From: Phormidium tenue FACHB-1050
GTDB lineage: Bacteria; Cyanobacteriota; Cyanobacteriia; Pseudanabaenales; Pseudanabaenaceae
Length of the DNA stretch: 47,586 nucleotides
Assembly (NCBI RefSeq): GCF_014696925.1
Contig: NZ_JACJQY010000043.1
Location: forward strand, 1 to 47,586
Reading direction: 5' to 3'
A program made the position numbers and the translations under genes. Below, piece after piece: positions 33,578-42,069 of this stretch (positions are counted from its first letter, which is position 1; the number at the start of each line of letters is the position of its first letter). The notes beneath the pieces were generated by a model. That model was not told the origin of the DNA. It ran no database searches and saw nothing but the letters and a program-made list of their open reading frames with translations.

Positions 33578-34516
33578 TTGGCGAGTCAGCAAGAGCAAAA
33601 ACTGAGTCGAGGCGTAAACCTAATCAACCGCCTGAAAAAATTTGTTGACCAATCTGCTAATATGCTGAACTTAGATGAAGATGTGGCAATAGATAGGGGC
33701 ATGACTCAAATTATTAAGTCGGCGGTAATGGTAATTGGTGGTGGAGAGGATAAAGTCCAAGACCGCAAAATTCTCAAAGCCTTTGTAGAAAATTCTGGTG
33801 GCTCCCAAGCTCGCATTGCTATAATTCCATGCGCCTCAAGAGAACCTGACATTATTGGACGAATTTATCACGATATTTTTACTGAGCTCGGCGCAAGTGC
33901 AGTAGAAGTATTAGATATTCGTGAGCGTCCTCGTGATGATTATCCTGAAGCAGAGGCTTTAGTGGATCGGTTTACTGGCATATTCATGACTGGTGGCGAC
34001 CAACTGCGTCTTTGTGGGTTAATTGCCGATACTCCCTTTGCGATCACCATTGCCAAGCGCATTGATGAAAAGCGCATAGTTTTAGCTGGTACAAGTGCAG
34101 GCGCAGCCGCAATGGGCTATCACATGATTTCTGGAGGCAGTAGCGGCGAGTCTCCGCATAAGGAACTGGTCAATATGAGTACTGGCTTAAGTATCCTCCC
34201 TGAAATCATTGTCGATCAACACTTTCATAATCGTAATCGGATGGCTCGTCTGATGACAGCGATCGCTGCACATCCTGACAAAATTGGCATTGGTATTGAT
34301 GAAGATACAGTGGCTATTTTTGAGCCAAACAATACCATGCGTGTTTTAGGGCGTGGTACTGTCACCGTAGTCGATCCTGGTGAAGTTTCTTACAGCAATC
34401 AACTATGGGTTAGTGGTACGGCTCCATTAACAATCCATAACTTGCGTGTGCATATTCTTGCCGCAGGATGCAAATATCACATGCTCAAGCGCATTCCCAT
34501 TAGTCCATCGGTATAA
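33578..34516 (+). CDS. cphB: cyanophycinase
   Basis: A peptidase E-like (S51) serine exopeptidase that releases beta-Asp-Arg dipeptides from cyanophycin, the cyanobacterial nitrogen reserve. The recognisable parts are SAVMVIGGGEDKVQDRKI, IIPCASREPDIIG, GIFMTGGDQLRLCGL, LAGTSAGAAAMG (catalytic Ser), PEIIVDQHFHNRNRMARLM and IGIGIDEDTVAIFEPN. From the TTG start at 33578 it has 312 residues; GGAGGT about 12 bases upstream supports it. An ATG at 33662 (MLNLDED) would give a shorter, more typical N-terminus. The cyanophycin synthetase gene, often adjacent, is absent from the window. Confidence 0.92.
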   Translation: MASQQEQKLSRGVNLINRLKKFVDQSANMLNLDEDVAIDRGMTQIIKSAVMVIGGGEDKVQDRKILKAFVENSGGSQARIAIIPCASREPDIIGRIYHDIFTELGASAVEVLDIRERPRDDYPEAEALVDRFTGIFMTGGDQLRLCGLIADTPFAITIAKRIDEKRIVLAGTSAGAAAMGYHMISGGSSGESPHKELVNMSTGLSILPEIIVDQHFHNRNRMARLMTAIAAHPDKIGIGIDEDTVAIFEPNNTMRVLGRGTVTVVDPGEVSYSNQLWVSGTAPLTIHNLRVHILAAGCKYHMLKRIPISPSV

Positions 34517-34556
34517 GTAAACAAAAAGCTCGCTTTGCGAGCCTTTTTGTTTACTT
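34515..34556. terminator. bidirectional hairpin between cphB and the band-7 gene
   Basis: The arms AAGTAAACAAAAAGCTCGC (34515-34533) and its complement (34537-34556, one bulged base) share the loop TTT. The stop codons of both convergent genes lie in or next to the arms. Confidence 0.75.
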
Positions 34557-35519
34557 AGTCCAATCACCTGACTCTGGGTTATCCACAATTGATTTCAGCC
34601 CTTCTAGGGTCGAAGGCAGCGATCGCGGGTCCATAAACATAACTTTGCTACTGCCACTGGAGCCAATAGTCGTTCCCATCGCAATATAGTTCTGAGCTAA
34701 CAAAAATTGCAGCGCCTCGTTTGCTTGGGGATTGCCCTTCATTGACTGCAATAGTACTTGCATCGCTTGAGATGTACCTTGAGCTTTAAGTACCTGCTCT
34801 TGACGTTCCGCCTCAGCACGCAAAATCCTTGATTGCTTCTGTCCCTCTGCCTCTAAAATGGCAGATTTTTGTGAAGCCTCAGCATTTAGTAACTGCGACT
34901 CAGCCAAGCCCTTCGCCTGATTAACGGCAGCTTCGCGCTCACCCTCAGAATTGAGAATAGCCGCCCTTTTTCTACGCTCGGCTGTCATTTGCATTTCCAT
35001 AGCTTCCTGCACAGCTTTAGCAGGTAAGATGTCGCGCAATTCCACCCTTGTTACTTTCACGCCCCAAGGATCGGTGGCATCATCTAAATCACGTAACAGA
35101 ACTTCATTAATTTTGTTTCTTGCCGTGAAAGTTTCGTCAAGCTCTAAACTACCTAGTTCGGCGCGAATCTGAGTCAAGACGATATTTGCCATCGCTTGAC
35201 GTAAATTTTCCACGCGATAGAAAGCCTTCTCCATATCAACTACACGCCAGTAAACCACTGCATCGGCGGTAATCGATACGTTATCGCGAGTAATACATTG
35301 TTGCGGTGGAATATCTAGTACCTGTTCTTTGATTGATCCTTTGTAGCTGACGGTATCAATAAAGGGCAAGATAAAGTGGGGGCCAGCAGGCAGTTTACGT
35401 TTGTATTTCCCAAAGGAGGCAACTAGTGCTTCTTCACCTTGGTTAACTATTTTAAATGACGAACTACCGAGACCAAAGAAGACACCCGCACCGATCACAA
35501 AACTAAAAAATAAGTCCAT
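34551..35519 (-). CDS. SPFH/band-7 (stomatin-like) membrane protein
   Basis: A 322-residue protein with an N-terminal membrane segment ([20 protein letters not shown]) and an SPFH domain: [34 protein letters not shown]-like sequence and [20 protein letters not shown] charged coiled coil from about 190 to 250 ([31 protein letters not shown]) drives oligomerisation. Stomatin-like proteins form ring-shaped complexes in lipid microdomains, and some act with membrane proteases. A partner NfeD or protease gene was not found here. Short uncharged C-terminus with [11 protein letters not shown]. Confidence 0.9.
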   Translation of the reverse strand: MDLFFSFVIGAGVFFGLGSSSFKIVNQGEEALVASFGKYKRKLPAGPHFILPFIDTVSYKGSIKEQVLDIPPQQCITRDNVSITADAVVYWRVVDMEKAFYRVENLRQAMANIVLTQIRAELGSLELDETFTARNKINEVLLRDLDDATDPWGVKVTRVELRDILPAKAVQEAMEMQMTAERRKRAAILNSEGEREAAVNQAKGLAESQLLNAEASQKSAILEAEGQKQSRILRAEAERQEQVLKAQGTSQAMQVLLQSMKGNPQANEALQFLLAQNYIAMGTTIGSSGSSKVMFMDPRSLPSTLEGLKSIVDNPESGDWTK

Positions 35520-35586
35520 AATGTTTTTCCATCGTTGCTTGAACTCACGTTAATAATAGCGCGATCGATCTACGCGAGGCGATTTG

Positions 35587-37695
35587 CTATGCACCGAAAA
35601 CTTTGCTAACGATTTCAACGATTTTGGCGATCGTAGGAATGTTATCGATGATGCGTTTTAAGGCACGGATTGCTTTGCTGGCAAGGGTTGATTTTTCTTC
35701 GGGTTTGTCGTGAAGGGCAATTTTGGCAAGGTTTTCGACTTGTTCGAGAGCATCTGCTTTATCTTCATCAGCGAGATCTTTATCAGCGCTAATTGCTTCT
35801 TGCAGTTGGGTTAAGAGGTTTTTGATGTCGCCACTGTTTTCTTTATTTGGGATTTGGTTAATTGCATTGGTAACATTGCCTTTGATTTCACCGAGGTTGA
35901 TCACGTTACCAGAAATATCTCGACCTGCTTTGATTGTTACGGGATTTTGCTCTGCCACTGCTTTAGCCTCATTTTGAATGTTAACATTAGGTGATTTTGC
36001 AATCTGAAGAATTTCTTTGATATCGGTTATGTTTTGCTTCTGGAGCAGAATCATCGCTTCCTTAGATTCTAATTGAGCTTGGTATTTTGCTTCAATTTCC
36101 TTGAGTTTGGTTTCGTAACCAATATCGAAATTATGCTCGAATTTACCTTTATCTGTATCCTCTGGAACGGCAACCGTTAATTCGACATCTTGACCTTTTT
36201 TCTTGATTTCTTGAATGTCATCAGGATTTATATCTGGATATTCTTCTGTAAGTTTTTCCCATGCAGCGATGAAGGCTTCGCGGTTGATGCCGTTGCGGAT
36301 GAGTAACTGTACGACGTTGAGGGTTTCGCTGTAGCGTTTAGTAAAGTCACCTACTGCAAATTCTTTGTCAGGATCGTGGGGACGGCGTTCTCGACTGCCT
36401 TTGGCATTGGGATGCTCTAGCTCAAAGACAAAGCGACAATCGACATCATCGAGTTTGGTGGTGTGGTCATAGCTCCAACCTTCTAGACATACGCCTGTCA
36501 TTTGTGCGCCTGTGAAGTCTGTGCCAATGGCTTGGGCTTCGGTGAGGTTTACCCATTCGAGATTGGCATTACGGAAACTTGCTTCGCTGAGGATGGCACA
36601 TTTGAAGTTGACTTTTTCTAAATAAACACCGTTAAGGTTTGCGCCGCGTAGGTTTAATCCTTTGTAGGATTTGCTTGGATTGGGTTTGCCTGTGACTAAT
36701 AGTTCTCGTACTTCGGGGTTAGCTAAGATTGATGTTCCTAAACGCGATCGCTCTAGTTTTTTTGCTTGCTTCCAGAGAGTTTGCTTTAGATTTGTATTCT
36801 TATCGCGGTAATCACGGAAATCACTACACTTTAAATTTGCTTCCGTAAAATCAGCATTCTTTAAATCTGCACCACGAAAACTCGTACCGCCAATACTTGC
36901 AAACGCCACACTAAATTTCAGCAATATATCAAATTTGGGATCACCTTTTAGAGTCCGCCAAGTAACATAAATACTTAGCAATAGCGTAGCCACCGCAATT
37001 ACCACTACCGCTGCCACTGCCACTGCCACTGCCACTGCCCCTGCTACTGCCTCTACTTTCCCTACCACTATTGTCGCTACCACTGCCACTACCACTGCCA
37101 CTGCCACTGCCACTGCCACTGCCACTGCCACTGTCACTGCCCCTGCCACTGCCACTGCCCCTGCCCCTGCCACTGCCATTGCACCTTCCCCTGCCACTGC
37201 TCCTGCCCCTACCACTGCCGCTACCACTGCCCCTGCCCTTTCTGCTGCCGATGCCCCTGCCATTGCCATTGCCCCTACCCCTGCCATTGCCCCTGCCATT
37301 GCCACTACTATCGTGCCAAAAGCAGCAGAGGTAAAACCTTGTCGAATAATGGCAAAAAAGGAAGCGGCGAGAATGATTATCATTGCCATGCTAGGGGCGA
37401 TCGTATAGCTATTGATGTAGTTGGTGGTGAAAAGTAAGGCTATCCATATACCCGCAATCCCAGCAAGAAATCCTGACAATGCCGACATGATGAAGGAAAG
37501 AAGTAGCTGAAAAGCTAGCCACCGCTTCTGCCCACCAGTCTTAGCCTTCGAGAAATTTGCCCCGAACAAAGTCGCCCCCCTAAAATCCGCACCCCGCAGA
37601 TCTGCGCCGCTAAAATCTGCTCCTGAAAGGTCTTGCCCCTTAAACGATCGCCCCCGCAAGTTTTGCCCAGCAAAGTTTTTCGCCGTAGAGGTCAT
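35587..37695 (-). CDS. pentapeptide-repeat protein with Val-Ala membrane block and helical C-terminus
   Basis: A 702-residue protein in four parts. Residues 1-50 are pentapeptide repeats (ADFSGADLRGADFRGATLF). A membrane block (about 55-265) begins with LLSFIMSALSGFLAGIAGIWIAL, continues as a repetitive VAVA/AGAVAVAGA segment coded by 6-base repeats (37021-37320), and ends in VIAVATLLLSIYVTW. A second pentapeptide block (about 295-420) has SFRGADLKNADFTEANL and LNLRGANLNGVYL. The C-terminal 280 residues are charged and helical, with IKAGRDISGNVINLGEIKG and helices ending IAKIVEIVSKVFGA. The GC- and codon-skewed block is unlike the neighbours. The role of the pentapeptide rod is unknown; the C-terminus resembles tails of cyanobacterial signalling or effector-type proteins (uncertain). 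Confidence 0.8.
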   Translation of the reverse strand: MTSTAKNFAGQNLRGRSFKGQDLSGADFSGADLRGADFRGATLFGANFSKAKTGGQKRWLAFQLLLSFIMSALSGFLAGIAGIWIALLFTTNYINSYTIAPSMAMIIILAASFFAIIRQGFTSAAFGTIVVAMAGAMAGVGAMAMAGASAAERAGAVVAAVVGAGAVAGEGAMAVAGAGAVAVAGAVTVAVAVAVAVAVAVVVAVVATIVVGKVEAVAGAVAVAVAVAAVVVIAVATLLLSIYVTWRTLKGDPKFDILLKFSVAFASIGGTSFRGADLKNADFTEANLKCSDFRDYRDKNTNLKQTLWKQAKKLERSRLGTSILANPEVRELLVTGKPNPSKSYKGLNLRGANLNGVYLEKVNFKCAILSEASFRNANLEWVNLTEAQAIGTDFTGAQMTGVCLEGWSYDHTTKLDDVDCRFVFELEHPNAKGSRERRPHDPDKEFAVGDFTKRYSETLNVVQLLIRNGINREAFIAAWEKLTEEYPDINPDDIQEIKKKGQDVELTVAVPEDTDKGKFEHNFDIGYETKLKEIEAKYQAQLESKEAMILLQKQNITDIKEILQIAKSPNVNIQNEAKAVAEQNPVTIKAGRDISGNVINLGEIKGNVTNAINQIPNKENSGDIKNLLTQLQEAISADKDLADEDKADALEQVENLAKIALHDKPEEKSTLASKAIRALKRIIDNIPTIAKIVEIVSKVFGA
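37021..37320 (-). repeat. imperfect 6-base tandem repeat (GTGGCA type) inside the pentapeptide gene
   Basis: On the minus strand the sequence is dominated by GTGGCA and GGGGCA hexamers, coding Val-Ala and Gly-Ala. On the plus strand it reads GCCACT and GCCCCT. Blocks of six or more exact copies occur around 37087-37130. The unit length keeps the frame whatever the copy number. Confidence 0.93.
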
Positions 37696-37823
37696 AGCCG
37701 TAATTCCCAGAAATTTGGATTAATTTTACGATGATTCTCCAAAATTGTCTGTCAAATTTACAACCTGTAGCTCACTAGATAAATGACCTATACTCAAAAA
37801 ATATAGTTACATCAGATTTAACG

Positions 37824-38081
37824 ATGACAACCCTAACCGTCACCCTTCCTGAATCCTTGACTCTATACCTACAAGAGCAAATAGCATCAGGATATTACAC
37901 CAACGCCAATGACTACATTCAAACCTTAATTCAGCAAGATCGATCGCGCAAACAATACCTCGAACCCCTCATTCTCGAAGGCATCACTTCAGGGGAGCCA
38001 ACCCCTATGACAAACGATGATTGGAATGCAATCCGTCAATCAGTCCGCAACAACCATAGCGATCGCCCTCAAAATAGCTAA
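37824..38081 (+). CDS. parD: ParD-family antitoxin (type II TA)
   Basis: An 85-residue protein starting MTTLTVTLPESLTLYLQEQI, the ribbon-helix-helix DNA-binding part of ParD-like antitoxins, followed by SGYYTNANDYIQTLIQQD. The C-terminal 40 residues are charged and probably unfolded until they bind the toxin. It ends six bases before the toxin gene on the same strand, and the first gene of the pair is the antitoxin, as usual for type II modules. It is expected to repress its own promoter, though the upstream 128 bases show no obvious palindromic operator. Confidence 0.86.
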   Translation: MTTLTVTLPESLTLYLQEQIASGYYTNANDYIQTLIQQDRSRKQYLEPLILEGITSGEPTPMTNDDWNAIRQSVRNNHSDRPQNS

Positions 38082-38087
38082 GAACCA

Positions 38088-38408
38088 ATGGCTAACATCA
38101 ACAAACGTCCGATCATAATTCAGGACTTAATTGCCCATGCAACCAATATTAGTTTAGAAAATCTTGATGCAAGCGATCGCTTTCTCTACTCTGCTGAAGC
38201 CACGTTTAATGTTATTGCCCAGTTCCCAGCGATCGGCAAACTTAGTAACTTCAGCCATCCACAGCTAACCCAAGTTCGTCAGTACCAAATTAAAGGGTTT
38301 ACGAAATACATTATTTTTTATCAGATTCAATCCCCTGAAGCTGTTGAAATCCTGCGGGTTTTACATGGCGCTCAAGATCTCGAATTTATACTTACCCCTG
38401 ATGAATAA
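38088..38408 (+). CDS. parE: ParE/RelE-superfamily toxin
   Basis: A 106-residue protein with the ParE pattern: IIIQDLIAHATNISLENLDASDRFL near the N-terminus (helix alpha1), FPAIGKLSNFSHPQL and the core VRQYQIKGFTKYIIFYQI. LRVLHGAQDLEFIL is the C-terminal strand. Members inhibit DNA gyrase. The C-terminus looks complete, ending at a TAA at 38406, just before the inverted hairpin element. It is co-transcribed with the antitoxin six bases upstream. Confidence 0.85.
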   Translation: MANINKRPIIIQDLIAHATNISLENLDASDRFLYSAEATFNVIAQFPAIGKLSNFSHPQLTQVRQYQIKGFTKYIIFYQIQSPEAVEILRVLHGAQDLEFILTPDE

Positions 38409-38439
38409 AAAGACTTGTCTACCCTCATGTATCAAAACA

Positions 38440-38540
38440 ACGCAGGGACAATTTATCAGTGCAAGCAAAGAGGGTTTAGCATTTACAGATCAAGATTTTC
38501 GCGATGAGTTTGAAAATAGTGACGCAAATGCTAAACCCTT
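38440..38540. repeat. inverted copy of the hairpin element found downstream of the NACHT gene
   Basis: The reverse complement of this block runs through a hairpin (arms 38471-38484 and 38526-38539) and then the tail with ATTGTCCCTGCGTTG, matching 18681-18779. The arm sequence differs (AGGGTTTAGCATTT against GGGGCATAGCATTT), but both arms changed together. It begins about 30 bases after the parE stop. Confidence 0.82.
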
Positions 38541-38567
38541 AAAAATGTATATCGTGAGACATTTATT

Positions 38568-39329
38568 TTAGATCTCGACACCTAATGCAGCTAAGCGATC
38601 GCGCAATTTTTGCGCCTCTAGTTCAGCAAGTCTCGCTCGTTCTTCCGCAGATTCGGCACGTTGAGTTTGTGCTTGCAAAGCTGCCAATAACTCACTGGGG
38701 ATTAACAACTTTTCGCCATTGTCTTGTCGATAGAAATTAATCATAGAACCTTCAACTTCAAGGCGCAAACCTAACACTTGACTTAATCCATCAGCGATCG
38801 CCTCATAAACCAGTGAATCTTCTTCCTTTTCTGGCAGATTAGCTTGACGACGATAGCCATGTAATTTTTCGGGAATCCATTCACCTTTAGGATCGAAAAG
38901 CCAATATTCTAAAACCCCAATACTTTCATAAAGCTCCCGCTTTTTCAATTGGTCGTGAGCTTGGGTGCTTTCTGAAGTCATCTCAAAAATTATGCTGGGT
39001 ATTTTGCCTGTTTCCCAAATTTTGTAGTTGTCATAGGGCTGTTGCGGAATATCAAAAATCACCATCACGTCGGGTGCAACTCGCAATCTGGAAAAACCCT
39101 GCGCGTAGTATAAAAATTGATCGGCAAGGACAACAGGCGATCGCTCTGCAAATTTTTCGGCTAAGTAATTGCGTAACACCGCCACCGTCGCAATAATCGC
39201 ATCAGCATGAACAGAAGTCTCTGCCAAGGGTTCACCATCCTCAGAAGGATAAAATATTTCTTTCTGGATTTTTTGAGTTTCTTGAACTTGTTGAACAGAC
39301 TCAAGATCGGGGGCAATAATTGGTGTCAT
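38568..39329 (-). CDS. Uma2-family (DUF820) putative endonuclease with coiled-coil tail
   Basis: A 253-residue Uma2 protein. The central domain has VAPDVMVIFDIP (Asp), PSIIFEMTSESTQAHDQLKK (Glu then Lys), GVLEYWLFDPKGEW and an N-terminal IIATVAVLRNYLAEKF part. The C-terminal 40 residues are a coiled coil (AQTQRAESAEERARLAELEAQKLRDRL) seen in one subtype of the family. Nuclease activity is predicted from the fold and not proven for the family. It is convergent with the parDE module, and the hairpin element lies between them. Confidence 0.86.
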   Translation of the reverse strand: MTPIIAPDLESVQQVQETQKIQKEIFYPSEDGEPLAETSVHADAIIATVAVLRNYLAEKFAERSPVVLADQFLYYAQGFSRLRVAPDVMVIFDIPQQPYDNYKIWETGKIPSIIFEMTSESTQAHDQLKKRELYESIGVLEYWLFDPKGEWIPEKLHGYRRQANLPEKEEDSLVYEAIADGLSQVLGLRLEVEGSMINFYRQDNGEKLLIPSELLAALQAQTQRAESAEERARLAELEAQKLRDRLAALGVEI

Positions 39330-39410
39330 AGCTCAAACAATGCGATCACACTGATAGCAAGGGACTTTTAAAGATATTTTTTTAATTATAGCGATCGCCG
39401 CAAATATAGC

Positions 39411-39439
39411 TAGGAGGCGGCGCAGAGCGCCGTCTCCTA
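39411..39439. terminator. GC-rich hairpin between Uma2 and queD genes
   Basis: The arms TAGGAGGCGGCGC and GCGCCGTCTCCTA pair with one mismatch and loop AGA. It lies in the 244-bp gap upstream of both divergent genes, so it is not positioned as a simple terminator. Confidence 0.5.
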
Positions 39440-39573
39440 CTTGTTGGTTTTTAATTATCGTGATCGCGATCAACGCCGCAAATATACTTAGTCACGAAGC
39501 GATCGCTGAAAATGCTAACGTATTAATATAAATTTACAATTCTTCAAGCCTTGTCTTTAGTGGCTTATTCCTG

Positions 39574-40446
39574 ATGGCTAAATGTGTAATTAATCGCCGA
39601 GCCGAATTTTCTGCTAGTCATCGTTACTGGCTACCCGAAATTCCAGACGAGGAAAATCAAGCCAAATTTGGCTTATGTACAAACTTTCCACCCCACGGTC
39701 ATAACTACGTTTTGTATGTTGGGATGCAAGGCGAAATTGACAACACTGGCATGGTACTTAACCTCTCAGATGTCAAACATACGATCGCCCGTGAAGTTAC
39801 GACTCAATTAAATTTTTCCTATCTCAACCAAGCATGGGAAGAGTTTCAGCAAACTCTCCCTACCACTGAAAATATTGCCCGTGTGATCTGGCAGCGTTTA
39901 GCGCCGCACCTACCACTGGTAAATATCCGCTTATACGAACATCCTGAACTCTGGGCTGATTATCAAGGTAATGACATGCAAGCAAATTTAACGGTTAGCA
40001 CTCACTTTTCTGCGGCTCATCGCCTCGCTTTAGATACACTCTCTCTCGAAGAAAATACAGCAATTTATGGAAAATGCGCTCGTGTGCATGGGCATGGGCA
40101 TAATTACCATTTAGAAGTCTCCATCACTGGCGAAATCGATCCACGTACTGGCATGATTGCCGATCTAGGTGATTTTCAAAAAGCTTTAGATCAATATGTA
40201 CTTGATCCAATGGATCACACATTCCTAAACAAAGATATTCCTTACTTTGCGGAAGTTGTGCCAACTGCTGAAAATATTGCAGTCTATATTCAAAAAGTAC
40301 TGACACAACCAATTCGCGAAATTGGCGCAAAGTTGCACAGTATTAAATTGATTGAAAGCCCGAATAACTCCTGTGAAGTTTACGGTGAATATCAACTCTC
40401 TGAGATTGAACATTCTTTAGAAGAAGCTTTAGCAAAATCAGCCTAG
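39574..40446 (+). CDS. queD: duplicated 6-carboxytetrahydropterin/6-pyruvoyl-tetrahydropterin synthase-like protein
   Basis: A 290-residue protein with two PTPS/QueD domains in tandem. Domain 1 (about 1-130) has EFSASHRYWLPE, FGLCTNFPPHGHNYVL and PTTENIARVIWQRL. Domain 2 (about 135-285) has HFSAAHRLALDTL, YGKCARVHGHGHNYHLEV, LGDFQKALDQYVLDPMDHTFLN and PTAENIAVYIQ. Each domain has the three zinc-binding His and the catalytic Cys. The family converts 7,8-dihydroneopterin triphosphate for queuosine or biopterin synthesis. PTPS enzymes are normally hexamers of single domains, so the fusion would build a trimer of dimers. Domain 1 is more diverged; both may be active or one may be structural. Confidence 0.86.
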   Translation: MAKCVINRRAEFSASHRYWLPEIPDEENQAKFGLCTNFPPHGHNYVLYVGMQGEIDNTGMVLNLSDVKHTIAREVTTQLNFSYLNQAWEEFQQTLPTTENIARVIWQRLAPHLPLVNIRLYEHPELWADYQGNDMQANLTVSTHFSAAHRLALDTLSLEENTAIYGKCARVHGHGHNYHLEVSITGEIDPRTGMIADLGDFQKALDQYVLDPMDHTFLNKDIPYFAEVVPTAENIAVYIQKVLTQPIREIGAKLHSIKLIESPNNSCEVYGEYQLSEIEHSLEEALAKSA

Positions 40447-40452
40447 TCACCA

Positions 40453-40479
40453 GATGAGCGATGCTTGGCATCGCTCATC
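40453..40479. terminator. short GC hairpin after queD gene
   Basis: The arms GATGAGCGATGC and GCATCGCTCATC (12 bases, perfect) share the loop TTG. There is no strong U-tract. Confidence 0.5.
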
Positions 40480-40509
40480 CCCAAATAACCCGTTAAAAAA
40501 TATTTCATC

Positions 40510-40803
40510 ATGTCTGACGTAAATGTTTCGGCAATTGAAAGTGAGCCAGAAGAAGAAATCGTTATCGATCGCCTTGAGTTAGATAAGGTAATCACAAGGC
40601 TAACTAATACCCTCGAAGATGGTATCAAAAATGGAATTAAGCGCGGATTGCTCCATTTACCAGCTAGCGATCGCCATTTGTTACTCGTCGCCTCTGACAT
40701 GGTGCAGAAATCAAAAAAATTTCCTAATTACAAATTGACCTTTTATCACAAAGGCATGGGCGAAGGCACAAACACCTGTGCTGTCACCTTTACAGAATTA
40801 TAA
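40510..40803 (+). CDS. conserved hypothetical protein
   Basis: A 97-residue protein, acidic at the start (MSDVNVSAIESEPEEEIVID) and helical after that, with VASDMVQKSKKFPNYKLTFYHKGMGEG in the second half. I do not recognise a family. The second half has the look of a small alpha-beta domain. It starts 63 bases after queD and ends 31 bases before the WD40 gene, all on the plus strand, so the three may form one transcript. Confidence 0.6.
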   Translation: MSDVNVSAIESEPEEEIVIDRLELDKVITRLTNTLEDGIKNGIKRGLLHLPASDRHLLLVASDMVQKSKKFPNYKLTFYHKGMGEGTNTCAVTFTEL

Positions 40804-40834
40804 GTAGGCAAGGCGCTTACTTAACCATGAGCAG

Positions 40835-42031
40835 ATGATTGCCAAGCTGAAGCCAACCGCACAGGATGCAGTTCTCGGAGGTCAAGTACCACCGCCGCTT
40901 GGTGCTGTAGTGCTAGGTGGGATTGAGGGGGTGAAAAGAAGATTAAGTAGCCCTGCGATCGCGCCAAGAATTGCCGCTTTGAGAGAAGCTCTCAACTATG
41001 GCGCAACAGGTTTGGAATTAGTTGTACAGGGTCTAGAAGATGAATCGCTCAAAGTACAGCGCACGGCTCTGTTATTGCTGTGGCGCAGATCTGAATCGCA
41101 CATTCGTCAAGCTTTAGCTAACTATAGTCAATATCATCTATTCGATATTGTTGATACTTTGCAAGGTCATGCTGAGGCGATCGCTACACTTGCTTTGTCG
41201 GCTAATGGCAGGATTTTATATAGTGCTGGTGCAGACTTCACGATCAAGGTTTGGGATTTAGGAAAAGATCGAACTCAACATCGACAGATTGGCACAATTC
41301 GCGGTCACAGTCATATTGTTACGTCCATTGCCCTCAGTGCGAATGGTCGCATACTAGTCAGCGGTAGTCGTGATAAAACGATCAAGCTCTGGGATGCGCG
41401 ATCGGGAAAGGAACTGCTGACATTGACAGGACATATCGGCTATGTCAACTCGGTGGCAATTACGCCCGATGGCAAGACGTTAGTTACAGGCAGTCAAGAC
41501 ACCACGATCAAACTTTGGGATATTAGAACGGGGACAGAAATTCGTACCCTAAGAGGTCACACTAGTTTGGTAGATTCGGTTGCTCTGAGTCCTGACGGTA
41601 AAGCGATCGCCAGTTGCAGTTGGGATACGACGATTCGGGTATGGGATTTAATTTCGGGCAAACAACGCTGGGAATTTATCGGACATTCAGCGCGAGTTCT
41701 CTCCTTTGCGATTAGTCCCGATGGATGCACTCTTGTTAGTGGCAGTCTCGACACTCGCATCAAGGTCTGGGATTTGCAAACAGGTAAGGCGATTCGTACA
41801 TTAGAAGGGCATTGGGGCTGGGTGAAGTCGCTGGTGATTAGTCGTGATGGTAAAACTTTAATCAGTGCTAGTTATAAAGAAATCCGTGTGTGGAATTTAG
41901 AAACAGGCGAACAAATTCAAGTCCTTAATGGACATATCAATCTGATTAATGCGATCGCCCTCAGTCAAGATGGTCAAACTTTAGTTAGCGGCGGCGAAGA
42001 CTGCAATATTCATGTATGGGGCATTCCCTAA
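40835..42031 (+). CDS. WD40-repeat protein with helical N-terminus
   Basis: A 398-residue protein. The first 100 residues include a HEAT-like helical part (RIAALREALNYGATGLELVVQGLEDESLKVQRTALLLLW) typical of cyanobacterial repeat proteins. Seven WD40 units follow from about residue 105, each with GH ... SPDG/SANG ... SGSxDxTIKLWD. Seven repeats make one closed beta-propeller, used as a protein-binding platform. No catalytic domain is present. The sixth repeat (SASYKEIRVWN) lacks the central Asp, as often in one blade. It ends at an imperfect hairpin shared with the convergent TPR gene. Confidence 0.87.
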   Translation: MIAKLKPTAQDAVLGGQVPPPLGAVVLGGIEGVKRRLSSPAIAPRIAALREALNYGATGLELVVQGLEDESLKVQRTALLLLWRRSESHIRQALANYSQYHLFDIVDTLQGHAEAIATLALSANGRILYSAGADFTIKVWDLGKDRTQHRQIGTIRGHSHIVTSIALSANGRILVSGSRDKTIKLWDARSGKELLTLTGHIGYVNSVAITPDGKTLVTGSQDTTIKLWDIRTGTEIRTLRGHTSLVDSVALSPDGKAIASCSWDTTIRVWDLISGKQRWEFIGHSARVLSFAISPDGCTLVSGSLDTRIKVWDLQTGKAIRTLEGHWGWVKSLVISRDGKTLISASYKEIRVWNLETGEQIQVLNGHINLINAIALSQDGQTLVSGGEDCNIHVWGIP

Positions 42032-42032
42032 C

Positions 42033-42063
42033 AAAAAAGGTCGGACAAAGCCCAACTTTTTTT
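42033..42063. terminator. imperfect bidirectional terminator between WD40 and TPR genes
   Basis: AAAAAAGGTCGG and CCCAACTTTTTT pair with two mismatches around the AAAG-type loop and have A6/T7 feet in both directions. Confidence 0.5.
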
Positions 42064-42069
42064 TGCTTC

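Noticed and set aside
37071-37334. Pro-Leu repeat frame opposite the pentapeptide gene
   Set aside because: It is the antisense reading of the 6-base repeat and has no ribosome site.
38344-38571. 75-residue frame overlapping parE and the hairpin element
   Set aside because: It overlaps the end of parE and runs through the inverted hairpin element, so it is better explained as non-coding.
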